Positions 10,602 through 22,084 of a stretch of DNA of 64,000 bases are shown in pieces (positions within the stretch are counted from its first letter, which is position 1; the number at the start of each line of letters is the position of its first letter). The position numbers and the translations under genes are program-made. Under the pieces are notes generated by a model. That model had not been told where the DNA came from. It saw nothing but the letters and a program-made list of their open reading frames with translations, and searched no databases. Source of the DNA: Aurifilum marmelostoma (Eukaryota; Ascomycota; Sordariomycetes; Diaporthales; Cryphonectriaceae); contig JAMXSV010000006.1 of assembly GCA_027559495.1 (NCBI GenBank), positions 1,798,001-1,862,000 on the forward strand, read 5' to 3'.

Positions 10602-12858
10602 ATGTCCGGCCTCAACAACACCTCCAATGACAACCCGACCGTCTTCCACAACCCCATCCTCCGAGGCTTCAACCCAGACCCAACAATCTGCGTCGTCCCC
10701 GCCACCCCAGACGGCCCTCACCCGACGACGACAACAACCTACTTCCTCAGCACCTCCACCTTTGAGTACTTCCCAGGCTGCGCCATCTATGCGTCCACGG
10801 ACCTGCTGAGCTGGCGGCTCATCGGCCACGCCCTGACCCGGCGCAGCCAGGTCGAGATGCGCACCGTAGAGCCTGGCGCCGGCAGCTGGGCGAGCACGCT
10901 TCGGTATCGGGCGGACGAGGGGCGGTGGTATCTGGCTAATTGTTTGTTCCAGAGATATCGGCCTGGTAGTGATGTGAGTGTTTCTGTGGTGAGATGATGG
11001 AGTTGGCGAGACAACGACAGCAGCAGTGCTGCTGCTGCTAGGTATATGACCACAACACATGCTCATATGATCCCATCAATTCTTTTCAGGAACGCATATT
11101 TCCCCGCGGTTTCTACGTCTACACGGACAACATCTGGGATGAGAAAGCCTGGTCGGATCCAGTATATTTCGACAACCCTGGCTTTGACCAAGATGTATGT
11201 GCGTCCCGTCTCTACCTCGACAAACATCATATGAAGCTCATCAAGTATCCCTTGTCTCTGCAAGCTCTTCTGGGACGACGACGGCAAAGTTTACCTCTCC
11301 ACCACCATGCGCCTAGCCAACCGCCCACCCAACTCCACCCAAAAGGACTTCGCCATCCACATCTCCCAGATCGACCTCCCCACAGGCCGCACCCTCACCC
11401 CGCCCGCGGTGATCCGCAGCTCTCCGCACGGCATAGCAGAGGGCTCGCACATCATCAAGCGAGACGGGTGGTACTACCTCTTCACGGCCGAGGGCGGCAC
11501 CGAGGCAGGGCACCAGGAGTGGGTGTTTCGGAGCAAGGACGGCGTTCTGGGGCCTTGGGAGGAGCAGGGAAGACCGCTTTGGTATAACGGGCCTGACGAG
11601 GAGGTGCAGAGGACGGGCCATGCGGATGTTTTTGAGGATGGGGAGGGGGCGGTGGTGGGCTGTTTTGCTTGGGGTGAGGCCGCTTTGGGTGGATGATGAG
11701 GGTGGCGAGGAAGAGGCGAGAGGGGGGAGGTGGCTGGAGCCGCAGCTTGGTATGTCTTCGACCCTGCAGTGGGCACGTTTTTTTTTTCGTGTCGTGTGAG
11801 GGATAAGTATGCTAATTGCTGGAGAAAAATTAGGGAGGGAGACGTTCTTGGTCAAGGTTGACTGGGTTGATGACTGGCCTGTCTTCAACGAGGGCAAAAA
11901 CATCACTCTACTCACACAGGGACGAGAGAATACTACCAAGCCCGAGACAGAAGTCTCGCCTAGGGAAGAGGAAGAAGAGGACAAGAAGGACAGAAACAAT
12001 AACGTGTGGACAGCTGATCTAGACAAGCCGGATTTGGAACTCGGCTGGTACCAGAAGAGTAAGTCGAGAGCTCAATTGAGTGGTGGCCGTGTCTGTTTCA
12101 TCGAAAAAAAAAACCTCACGCTCACATATCCAATCACCCACAGACACACCTCTCAAGCAGTCCTACTCCCTCACCGAGAAACCAGGCCACCTGCGCCTCT
12201 ACGGCAACTGTCACGACCTCTCCAGCCCCGAGGCCCCGGCCATGCTCCTGAGAAAACAGACAGCCTACAATCAGTCCCTGGAGATGACCATGGACTTTAG
12301 TCCCTCCAGGCCAGGCTACGAGGCCGGCACCGTGCTCTGGTGGAGCCAGTTCTCGTACGCCGCGGTCGGGGTGACGCTGGTCGAGCTGCCTGATGGCGAG
12401 AAGGTGCAGACGATTGTGCGGCGCAGCCCAGCGGGCCAAGCAGGTGTGATAAATGTGAGTTTTTTGCCTTGTTTCTCGTGGGCATGTTGAAAGAAAGCAA
12501 GAGGAGAAAAATCACGACTCGTCCAAGCTTGCTTAAACACGACAACAAACAGGTCTCGTATCCGTTCCTATCACCACATGTCACGCCGGAGCGCGTGGAG
12601 AGACTGCTCTCCCAGGGCACCGCCTACGAACTCAGCATCCGCTGTGAGGGGGAAAAGTATACGCTGGGGATCCGCCAAGGCCAGGAGGAGGACTATGGCA
12701 CATGCATGGCTGATGCGCTGACGGTTATGCCGCCTGTCGGTGGCGCCTTTACGGGGGTCATGTTTGGTGTCTACTCGTTCGGGAGGGGGGAGCCTGTTCT
12801 GGATCCGGCTGATTTTGCTGAGATCCGAGTCTCGGAGCATGCGATGGCGGGGGCCTGA
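10602..12858 (+). CDS. Glycoside hydrolase family 43 (beta-xylosidase/arabinofuranosidase type); apparent +1 frameshift
   Basis: A five-bladed beta-propeller hydrolase with a C-terminal concanavalin-like domain. Such enzymes release xylose or arabinose from hemicellulose oligomers. There is no signal peptide, so it is probably cytosolic. Exons: 10602-10973, 11090-11194, 11265-11749, 11834-12058, 12144-12454, 12553-12858. Visible catalytic residues are Asp26 in GFNPDPTIC (base), Asp157 in FDQD-LFWDDDG (pKa modulator) and Glu218 in EGSH (acid). The C-terminal domain shows RLYGNCHDLSSPEAPAMLLR. In exon 3 the frame breaks in a G5 run (11645-11649): before it GHADVFEDGEG, after it, one base out, RWWAVLLGVRPLW, a family hallmark. 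With one G fewer all junctions stay in phase and the product is 600 aa. It is likely an assembly error; otherwise the gene is truncated before the C-terminal domain. Confidence 0.85.
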
Positions 12859-13232
12859 AGAGGAGTTGCGTTTGTTGGCAGTGCCTGGTGGGTCGGCATG
12901 TACAGTATCTCGTTGCTTGAGGTGGGACATGGAGACGACGGATGCATCTCACCCTGTCGTCAATGAACCACCTTGATGGGGAAGAAGGGAGATAAAGGAA
13001 TAAAGACAGATGACTAGATCATTGGGTTGCATCCCTGAAAGCTGTTTGTAAACTTACTTACTACTCTGGCAAGTATGAGCTTTCTTTTCGCCGGACGAAA
13101 ACTATAGTGATGGATGTTCAGGTGGCCATCCCACCACAACCATTCATGCCAGTAGCACGCATGGACAGCCATCGGAAACAAGCGAATGTCACCTAAAAGA
13201 GGGGCTAGACTTAGATAGACCACTTGACTGTT

Positions 13233-13246
13233 CCCCCCCCCCCCCC
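13233..13246 (+). repeat. Poly-C tract (C14)
   Basis: An uninterrupted run of 14 C within a pyrimidine-rich stretch. It is prone to length error in sequencing. Confidence 0.85.
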
Positions 13247-13619
13247 TTCCCCTCTCCTCCACCCCCCTGCAGGGTGAGATGGCCCCTCGCCCTGTCTCTC
13301 TCTTCTCCGATTCGCATAAGGACTTTGCAGCGGCACGCAACGCCCTACAAGTGACTAAGTGGTCCGTAGAGAGAAACGTGGCTCACATTGCAGCTGTTGT
13401 GTAACATTCATAGGTAGTATCACTATAATAATCTTCCGTCATATAGCGACACAGCCATTGCAGGTTTCGGCGTCGCAAGGGAGAATTGGGATCTGGTGAG
13501 CCATGTCCTGGCGTGTGATATCTCATACACATGACCATGGAAAGAAGAGGTCGAGGCCTTTCCGGTTGGGACCATCCCCGACTTCTCGTCAGGGATCTGC
13601 ATGCATTATCGTGTTTGCC

Positions 13620-13636
13620 TTTTTTTTTTTTTTTTT
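13620..13636 (+). repeat. Poly-T tract (T17)
   Basis: A run of about 17 T in non-coding sequence with no associated gene. Confidence 0.85.
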
Positions 13637-14222
13637 CCTTTCACAGTACTATGTAGGATGCCTACCTATCCAACCATCCCATCCGTCTTGCCTTGTCTCG
13701 TTCAAAGCCAGAGCAAGACCAACACCCGGATTGCCTCTTTGAGCATCCCGCGGGACCCACTGCCCCGCCCCCGGATTCTGTACAAAGTAGTACGCATGCG
13801 TTCGCATTTCCCCACATATTATACACCCCTCGATAAAGGTTGAATGAGAAAGAAGGTGACGGCCACCCGGGAAAAGTTTTGGGGCATCGTAATTATGATG
13901 GCGGTGGTGGGGGACAAGGTCTATGTGGGTAATGAATCGTAGCCATGTAACTGCAAGTAAGCAAGGTTACAGAATCTTGGAAAAGGAAGGAAGAAGGGGA
14001 AAACCGGTGTGCTGGCCCTGGGGCGGAGGAAAAGCCAACAGGATATGACCAAATTATGACAGGTCAGCCGAGCGCCACACACACACACGCACACATAGTG
14101 TGGCCCTCGCCGATGTTGCAGTGCATTGGAACGAAGCTCTTCTCTCAGAGGGAGGCTCGTTGTCTAAACCCGACATCTATTTTCAGTCTGCTCCTTGGTT
14201 ATAAGGTGACGGCAGACCGTTG

Positions 14223-14253
14223 GAGAGAGAGAGAGAGGGGGGGGGGGGGGGGG
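14223..14253 (+). repeat. (GA)n-G17 compound simple repeat
   Basis: A GA dinucleotide repeat runs directly into 17 consecutive G. It lies about 510 bases before the dehydrogenase start. A G-quadruplex is possible on this strand, but that is inference. Confidence 0.8.
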
Positions 14254-14766
14254 CACGCAAGGACCTCGCCCTCTGGGTCCCGCCTAGTGATAAGGTGTAG
14301 AAGGAGGAGGAGGAGCAGGATGTGAGCTAGTAGGGAAAAGAGAGACAGGGCGAGATGCTCCGGGCAGGTGACGACGGATCGTCGTTAAAGTGGAAATGCC
14401 GTTTGTTGAGAGGGCAGACACTACTATACAATTCACTTGTTGCCACCCAGCAAGCAGCGATCGTGTACTTAGCTAGCTAGCCGTTTTCTTATATGTGAGC
14501 GTCTGACGTTCTCGTGTTATCTTGGTAGCTTGGACCTGTCTTTGTCCTCCAATCCTTGACCGTCACAGGAATTGACCCTTGAGCTTGCTCGTCCTTCAGT
14601 CTTCTCATTAAATCTACTATACACATTACAGTGGAAAGAAGCCTACCATCATCTGCACTCTCAGTTCTTGACGAAATAGATCGTCTGGCCAAGGCTGCTC
14701 TCGGCTCTTATTGAGTACCTAAGTAAATACACATTCGGACACAACACTCAAGTCACCACCGCTACC

Positions 14767-15842
14767 ATGTCAAGATTAGTAGCTACCAACTCGATCTTGA
14801 GAACCACCTTGACCCCCACCTCCTCTTCGCGGTTGCTGACGAGGACATCATCGGCGTGCCGCGTTGTAGCACCCAGCAATAGTCAGGCTACTCGAAGCCT
14901 ACTGGCCCGTCGAGCCAGAGGGTTCCATAGCACACCCGCGCGGTCTGACGGCGTGACTCTCAAAGACAACACCGGCCGCCTTCCCGAGTTCAGCCTCAAA
15001 GACAAGGTCATCATCGTGACCGGCGCAGGGAGAGGACTCGGTCTCGTACAGAGCGAGGCCCTCCTGGAAGCTGGTGCCAAGGTATACGCCATCGACCGCC
15101 TCGAGGAGCCGGACCCCGACTTCGCCAGGGTGCAGGCGCGTGCGGAGGAGCTCGGCACGAGCCTATCGTTCCAGCGTCTCGACATTCGGGACAACATCTC
15201 GTTGAACGCGACGGTCCAGAAGATCGCTGATGACAATGGACGCATCGACGGGTTGCTTGCATGCGCCGGCATCCAGCAGGAGACCCCCGCGCTGGAGTAC
15301 AAGATGGAGGATGCTGATAAGATGTTCGGCGTCAACATCACGGGCACCTTCATGACGGCACAGGCTGTTGCTAGGCAGATGCGAAGGCTGGACCGGCCGG
15401 GCAGTATGGTATTTATCGCGAGTATGAGTGGCACTGTTGCGAACAAGGGGCTCATCTGCCCGTAGGTCCCGTCCCCCTCTCAATGCTGTCTCTGGTTATC
15501 ACCCTTCATTGTGTCTTTCTGTGCATCTGACTGACCCGAGACAGCGCATACAACGCCTCCAAGGCCGGTGTGATCCAGCTAGGAAGAAACCTAGCTGCGG
15601 AGTGGGGAATGTACGGCATTCGCGTGAATACCATCTCGCCGGGGTATATTGTCACTGCGATGACAGCCCCTCTCTTTGCGCAATTTCCCGACCGGAAGGA
15701 GAACTGGCCAAAGGAAAACATGTTGGGAAGGCTGAGTTACCCAGAGGAGTATCGAGGCGCAGCGGTTTTTCTCTTGAGCGATGCCTCAAGCTTTATGACA
15801 GGATCAGACCTGCGGATGGACGGAGGGCATTGTGCCTGGTAA
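14767..15842 (+). CDS. Short-chain dehydrogenase/reductase, polyol/xylulose reductase-like, probably mitochondrial
   Basis: A classical SDR that reduces or oxidises a sugar, polyol or ketone with NAD(P)H. Exons 14767-15461 and 15545-15842 (83-base intron, GTAGGT...ACAG, phase 2) give 330 aa. The N terminus is Arg/Ser/Thr-rich without acidic residues and contains RARGFHSTPARS, a typical matrix-targeting presequence ahead of the catalytic domain. The cofactor motif TGAGRGLG is at residues 85-92, CAG in the NAG position follows the fourth strand, FIASMSG provides the catalytic Ser, and Tyr234-x3-Lys238 (YNASK) spans the exon junction. Best relatives by eye are the Sou2/L-xylulose reductase/D-arabinitol dehydrogenase type. 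The substrate and the mitochondrial location are inferences. Confidence 0.88.
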
Positions 15843-16117
15843 CTCGAGTCGCTCGATCTTGATCTGGTCGTCTCTTCGGGATCCCATAAAGATGGAACCG
15901 CTTTGATAGGGTCGGAGGCATGTTTTAGTCCAGTTCCAATATTCGAGTCTTGCTGTGCCATGAACCTCGCAGTAGCCGGTGATGAATCTTCCTGACAACC
16001 AAGTACGTCTGGCTCCGATCTCGGACATAGTATCCAATGGATCGCCTGCTGTGAGAGCCCATTGCTTCATTGACACTGGGGCCATATTGCAGAGGTCAAA
16101 GCCTGGCCGGACAGCGT

Positions 16118-16936
16118 TCACAAGACGCCCGTTGAGGCGACCGCGCCTCCAGCTGGTCGGTAAAGACCCCTGTGTCCCAGACGACTGACCACTCCTTTCC
16201 TCAGGTTGAGCCTGTGCTCAATTTCCTCGTCGCTGGCGCCCCTCTCCTTCATAACGAGGGCATCACGGATCATGCCAGCATAGAGGAACCTCCTGCCCTG
16301 TGCGCCAGTCACGCCTAGACCCTCGAATTCCTCCTCGGCCTCCTCCGCCAGTCTTCTTCTGGCCTCCAGGGCGGACAACACAGCATTGTTGGATGCAGAA
16401 GGGAATATGGGTCCGCTGTGTTCCGTCTCGTGTAGTGGCGTTGATGGGGCGAACGATGCCTTGGAGGAAGGGGAGTAGGTAGGGTTCGGCTGGACCACGC
16501 CTATCTCTCGGAGGCGTTTTGCGAGATCTGGTTGGATCGTGGCATCCGGAGAGTGTGTCTGTGGATCGAGGCCATCTTCGCGTATCGCTGTGTTAAGGAT
16601 GGCAAAGTAAGTCAGTTAACTCATCTCTGTGCACAGCATGCCTAGACTGTTTGATGGGTCGAAGGCAGACTCACAGTCGTCCTTGGAGAAACTTGCCGCC
16701 GGCGCGCCTTTCTCGCTCCACGAAAGCTGTTCTGAAAATGCAGCCGCGCGCTCATTTGCCGCCCTCTCTGACGCAGCCCTCTCTGCAGCTGCCTTCTCTG
16801 CTGCCATCTTCTGTGCTGCTGCTCTGGCAGGAGCGCTGCCGTGTGGAGGCTGTGGTGGCAAGGCTGACCCAGGCGCTCGGCTGGGGAACTTGCGGATGCT
16901 GCTTTGCGCAGCTGTCTTGGATGCGCTGGATCCCAT
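16118..16936 (-). CDS. Conserved fungal helix-turn-helix domain protein with myristoylation signal
   Basis: Two exons, 16936-16675 and 16587-16118, separated by an 87-base GTGAGT...ACAG intron, encode 243 aa. The protein starts MGSSASK, a consensus N-myristoylation signal, followed by a basic Pro-rich segment and an Ala/Glu/Arg coiled-coil-like repeat (AAEKAAAERAASERAA). After the intron come PDLAKRLREIGVVQPNPTYSPSS and a C-terminal helical region (VLSALEARRRLAEEAEEEFEG, then an HTH-like segment ending KGVVSRLG). This layout recurs in a Pezizomycotina-only family annotated as HTH-domain proteins of unknown function. The gene converges on the dehydrogenase, leaving 275 bases between stops. The myristoyl signal suggests membrane attachment, which is odd for a DNA-binding fold. 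Confidence 0.8.
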
Positions 16937-17168
16937 TGTTCGCGTATGGTTTGGGCGAAGGAAAGTCTAGGACACGAAGAAGGCAAATGAAGATGAATGA
17001 ATCAAGGTGAGGAGTGCGGGCAAAATAGGAATGTCTGGGGACGGCCGTCGATCTTTGTGTGGAGGTGCATCGTTGATCTGGGGAAGAATTTCTGTAGTAG
17101 CGAATGAGAGTCTTGGTGATGACGAGCATTTACCTCGGTCCAAGCTCCAATCCCTGTCATGCTGGTCT

Positions 17169-17180
17169 ACCCTAACCCTA
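17169..17180 (-). promoter_or_regulatory. Telobox-like element (ACCCTAACCCTA on plus strand)
   Basis: Two telomere-type units lie about 233 bases upstream of the HTH-protein start codon (16936, minus). It is a candidate Tbf1/TRF-like binding site; function not shown. Confidence 0.3.
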
Positions 17181-18633
17181 GGAACAGACAGTCACGGCAC
17201 CTCGGCTTGTTCTCAGCAGTACAGCGGTAGTATCCCATATACTATTACCAGCAGAGCAGACGCCACTGCAGAGCCAAGAATTTAAGGAAACCATCACCCC
17301 GGCGCTCTCCACCTGGGAAAAGGAGAGAAGAAAAAGAAGAAAAAAAAGATTGCTCGAGATACATGTAACGCATATTCTGTATTTTCAAATTTAAGGGGGG
17401 TTAGACCTACGGGTAGTGGTCGCCAGGAGGCTAGGTGCATGTGCTGAAATGAGTGAGACTCCCTCAGTACTCCAGGGAGCATTCTATGTCTTCGAAGTGC
17501 TCGAGATGCCCTGCTTGTCTTCACAGGGTTGAGTTTCGGATTAACCGTATTGACAAACTTGTTTACAACACACTTCCATCTCTGTAGAGTCCACTCGTGA
17601 TTGAGTTCTGCTTTAGATCCGGTCATGATCATCACGTTATGGATCGAAGCGGGGCCACAACTCTATCTTGGATCCCAGCCAGCGATCTGCGCTCAAAAAG
17701 CTTACTATGGTGCCATGTGTAGCCAGCATTCTACTGTCATGATGATCATCTGAACCTGAGATACAGTATGGATCACAGCGAGGTCTGTGCCAACTTCAAC
17801 TTCGGGAATATTCCTCTCATATCAGTCTTTACATCTTCCAGCTGGGAGTATCAATCCCCGACAGTGTCAACAATGACCTGGACGTGGACATCACCTGTCA
17901 CCATATGCGACTGTCAAGTCAGGCATAAGTTGCGATTGATTGCTACTGGATTGCTTGTGTGGGGCAGTGTTGTCAGAAACCTGCATTCCCTGCCATGGAT
18001 GATGTCTATGAGGGCTGCGCCTCCCGGAGAGAGTATCAGCGCACCATTTAGAAACATGACTGTCTCGGCGGTGAACTGTTCTTACAACGCGTGCTGTAGT
18101 TGATGCAGAACACCTCGCACCTATCGACAGCCTGGGCTGATAGTTTGCCAATGTACATTCTCCGGGATCATTGTGAGCACCACAGAACAGGGGCATCGTA
18201 ACCTCGTACAAGCAGCCAATAATCGACGCTGGGAAATCCTTTCAGAGAGTGTCCAGAGAGTGTCGCTGCCCAGCTTCAGCTTGAGAAGGCAGACCGCGGC
18301 CTGGACAGCCTTGAAATTCCGCGCGGATATCTTCGCTCAGGTGAGAACGTGGTCTCGATGGTTGAGCACCGCGACTCGCAGGTCCGGTTTGTCCGAATAA
18401 GTTGTAACAGGTGTAGTTGCATCGCGAGTCATTCAGGTTGGTGCATGATTTCCGTGGTCCACCCTGCACTCATTCGATTACCGGCGGGTGGGACACCATC
18501 GGGTAGAACACCCAGAATGCTGCTGGCTGGCTGTGCCGTGACCTTCTGTTGTCATTGGAGCGGATATATCACGAAGAGATTATCACTTGAAATAGCGCGG
18601 AAACGACCTCACCTCCCGAGGTTACATGGTGCC

Positions 18634-18652
18634 AAAAAAAAAAAAAAAAAAA
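18634..18652 (+). repeat. Poly-A tract (A19)
   Basis: A run of about 19 A in gene-poor sequence. No retroelement body or target-site duplication is visible next to it, so it is treated as a simple repeat. Confidence 0.8.
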
Positions 18653-20479
18653 GTGTTTCAGATGAGATTTTCTGTGAGCACACATCCAAACTGCGGCGTT
18701 GCGGACAGCTTCGTACCTAGCGATCTTGAGATCTCATGAGCTGAAGTTGGTGTCTAAAATGGTCAGTAGCGCTACGACCATAATGCATATTAAGTGTCAC
18801 TATGTAGAAATACAGCCACTGCCTCCGATATACGTGCCTGGTATGAGACGAGATGACGTCGGGATCACAAGAATCAAAGTTGACAAGGTGAAGACAACAC
18901 GAACCGCCCACAAGATTTCTCTGTTCAAACATTGTTGTAGCCATCAAGGTCCGAAGAAGGCGGATTTCACAGATCTCCGAACCACATATTAAAGTTTAAA
19001 TCCCGGCAAGATGAGTCCACCACCATCTCCACCACATTCAATACTTTTGATGGGCGGATGCGATCTACCAAAGGGACTATACCTCTCTTAATAGACAATG
19101 CATCAGTCGAATGTTATTTAAGCTCATCTTGGCTGAAGCCTGAGCATATAGTGTTACCAAAATCTCACCCTTCGAGACGGATCTGCTGGGGAGAAAGAAA
19201 AAAAAAAACCTCGTAAAGAGTGTTGAGCTGTTCACTTGAAATGATTCGTTCGATCCATTCCTCATGCATGGAAGCCATCATCCGATGATGGAGATCCTTC
19301 TGCTTTCTCGAAGGGCGCCCGGTGCTAGTACTACAGGTATTCCATGTGGAACCCATCGGCCCGGCGCACAGATATGTGAGACCGGATCTTTTGCCTTGTT
19401 GCATTGTAGTGTTCAGGTCTGGGTGGCTTAGACAGTCATTGGCATGACTTGCCATTCACTTTCGTTCTGGAAGTAAGACATAATCATCTTCTTAAGACTT
19501 TAGGACTCTATGTTACTCGCTGTTCTCTGATTAAGCCCATCTGGAGCCGGGATTATATATCTCCCAGCGATCATACGGGGAGCCGACTCTATTCCTCTCA
19601 CGCATCGGAAAAGAGCGGCGTTGTAAGTAAAGTAAATCGCAGCAATGAACAGTATTTTCCGATTCATACCCCCTGTATCCTCGTTCCTGGTCTCAAGTTG
19701 ACGACAGGCATACCTGGACCCTGACCTTCTTCGCCCATGCCCCTTACGAACACCCATGGCTCTACCCCTATCAACACAGCCCTTATTATCTGCTAGACGC
19801 GTATTGTCAACGCACATGATCAGACTACCTTGCAGATTGCCTTGCTGTAACCTCTGAAGAGACCTATATACGGATACATTGGACTGGGACATGGCCTCGA
19901 GGCATGTTCGACCCTGCCAAGATCTTCCATATTCCGTGTCCTCTGTCGTCCATGGAGACAAGCATGCTATCACTCATTCAAAGATATTTTACACTCTTTG
20001 TATTCCAGCCAGAGTCAACCGTGTGAATGGACTTTATTATGTTTGGATAGGGATAAGAAATGTCATATTGCATGCAAGTTGTAGGGCGGTTCGACCATTG
20101 GGCCTGACCATGCGAGAAGTTCAGCCAGCCCCTCTTTTTTCCTTCTTCAGACTTGATATGGCTAGCAGCCCCAGAGCGCTGTGTTTCTATTGATTTTTGC
20201 TTCCCTTTCTCAGTGCACACATGTCATGCACACTGCTCCACAGCACCTGATACCAAGGAGAACCAGGGTTCGGCCATATTGCACCTTGGGAGGCGGCCGG
20301 CTCATGTGTAAGTCTCCGGGTCAGACCACCTCCTTCAATTTACAGGTTTCTCGTCCCGGAGACATCTTGCCTTCATTTTCTTCTGCCTTTTAAATATATG
20401 CAACTGCCACAATAACTCCTCTTGTCTGAAGACATCTCCTTGCTCAGCCCTGCAAAGTCAGGCTGGTGTCATTTTCACC

Positions 20480-22084
20480 ATGGCTTCGACTTCAACTGAG
20501 AACGACGCCTGGATCGCGCTTCTTGTTGTTATTATCCTCCTTTCACTGACAACCATCATCGTTGGTCTTCGGATATACACGAGGCTGGCTCTGATCAAGC
20601 AACTCGGGTGGGATGACTACTGCGTGATCCTAACATTGGTGCGTTCATCTCAATGCCACCGAACATGCTACATCCATATCCAGCTTACTCACACTGAATT
20701 TAGATCGTTGCTCTGGTAGATGGTGGAACCGTGTTGTCAAGTAAGTTCATGAGATGCCATTGCCACAAGGCTCATAGTACAAAGGACTGATTGGGACCCA
20801 GCTATCCCTTATGGCCTCGGCAGGCATACAGCAACCCTCGATCAGTCTTTGATACCATCATACCTGAGGGTGAGTCGGCCACTGTGAACACAGACTCTTG
20901 CGCCCTGTTTGCCCAAGACAAGCTAATCGCCTACCAGGCTTTCTACTTCTCGATCGTCCTCTATAACCTCACCCTGAGTCTCATCAAACTCACCTTCATG
21001 ATCCAGTACTACAGGGTACTGTCAGTCCACAAGATGAAGAAGATCATCTGGGCCCTCGGGACTTTCATAATGCTCTGGGCGCTGTCACAGCTGCTTGTCT
21101 CGATATTCACCTGCTTTCCAGTGCAGAAATACTGGGAGACCGATCTGCCAGGCCACTGCATGTCAGACCAGCCGTTCTGGTACATCAATGCTGTCGGCAA
21201 TATCATAACCGATCTTGCCATCTTTATCATGCCACTCCCGGTGCTGCGAAATCTACAGCTACGCAAGAAACAGAAGTACTTTCTTTTGGGCATTTTCAGC
21301 CTTGGGTTCTTGTGCGTATTCCATATCCTCCCGCGACGGGGTGACCTTGTCAGCCTGGATCTTGGGCTGTCGGGAAAGTACACTGGATATCCGACGCTGA
21401 CCTTATCTATTTGACAATGATAATAGCACCTGTGCCATCTCTCTTATCCGTCTGGCATACCTCAAGCAAGGTTCCGACTTCACCTTCAACAACGTCCCTA
21501 CATCGTGTTGGTCCATCGCCGAGCTGAGCTGCGGTCTCACATGCGCCTGCCTCCCAACGCTCCGGCCGCTGATGTCAAAGATCAAGCCGTCATGGATGAC
21601 AGGCTCCACGAGCCGACGCGCCCGACCAGGAGGCTACGGCAACGGGACGTCTGGCAATGCGGTCGACACCAAAGCAGCACGCAGCACATACGACAACAAC
21701 CGTCACACCCTCTCGGCGCTGAACAAGAACTACAGCAAACTGACGGACGACGAGATGGAGATTGCCATGGTTGACCCGATGCCCCCGGGCCTGGCATATG
21801 TGGGCGGCATGAAACGGAGCACGACAAGCGCGTCGAGAATCTCAGTGAGGACGTTCAGCACCTCCGAGGAAGATAATGTCCAGTTACAGGAGCTTCCGTC
21901 GAGAAACAAGCAGAAAGCCAAGGCGGAAGAGGTCTTGGGCTTGGGCACGGCCGGCATGGGCGTGACTGCGCATGTCGTTGGTGGCAGCAGAACGTCTTAC
22001 TCGCCAGCACATAAGATGAATCAGTCGTTGACAGGTATCGAGGTAAAGCGCCAGGTCATCGTCACAACGACGACTGAAGGGTAG
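20480..22084 (+). CDS. SAT4/Pth11-type integral membrane protein (fungal rhodopsin-like domain)
   Basis: A seven-helix membrane protein of the large SAT4 family, a set of GPCR-like candidate receptors often induced on surfaces or plants. Five exons: 20480-20638, 20704-20740 (37 bases), 20802-20869, 20938-21311 and 21427-22084, giving 431 aa. Hallmarks are LRIYTRLALIKQLGWDDYCVI after TM1, the VDGGTV and YGLGRHTATLD segment, FYFSIVLYNLTLSLIKLTFM, AVGNIITDLAIFIMPLPVLRNLQL and AISLIRLAYL. The cytosolic tail (about 190 aa) is rich in Ser and Thr. There is no CFEM domain at the N terminus, so it is not classical Pth11 itself. Introns 1 and 4 use GTGCGT donors. The ligand and role are unknown. Confidence 0.85.

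Larger units (their letters stand above)
12859..14766. other. Intergenic rich in homopolymers
   Basis: About 1.9 kb without a recognisable gene. It contains a C14 tract (13233-13246), a T17 tract (13620-13636), a CA repeat (14076-14096) and a GA repeat running into G17 (14223-14253). The distal part is the promoter of the dehydrogenase. Confidence 0.6.
16937..20479. other. Long gene-poor interval
   Basis: About 3.5 kb in which I could not build any gene. Open frames are short and lack conserved motifs. A Cys-containing set of fragments on the minus strand (17,990-18,470) resembles pieces of a small secreted protein but cannot be joined with confidence. An A19 run lies at 18634-18652 and a telobox-like element at 17169-17180. 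The last ~100 bases are the leader of the SAT4-type gene. Confidence 0.55.

Noticed and set aside
17990..18470. Cys-containing fragments on the minus strand resembling a small secreted protein
   Set aside because: Pieces such as CNYTCYNLFGQTGPA lie in different frames; I could not find splice sites that join them into one protein with a signal peptide.
19500..19973. 157-codon minus-strand frame in the gene-poor block
   Set aside because: No conserved motif, no splice partners, amino-acid pattern like random sequence.
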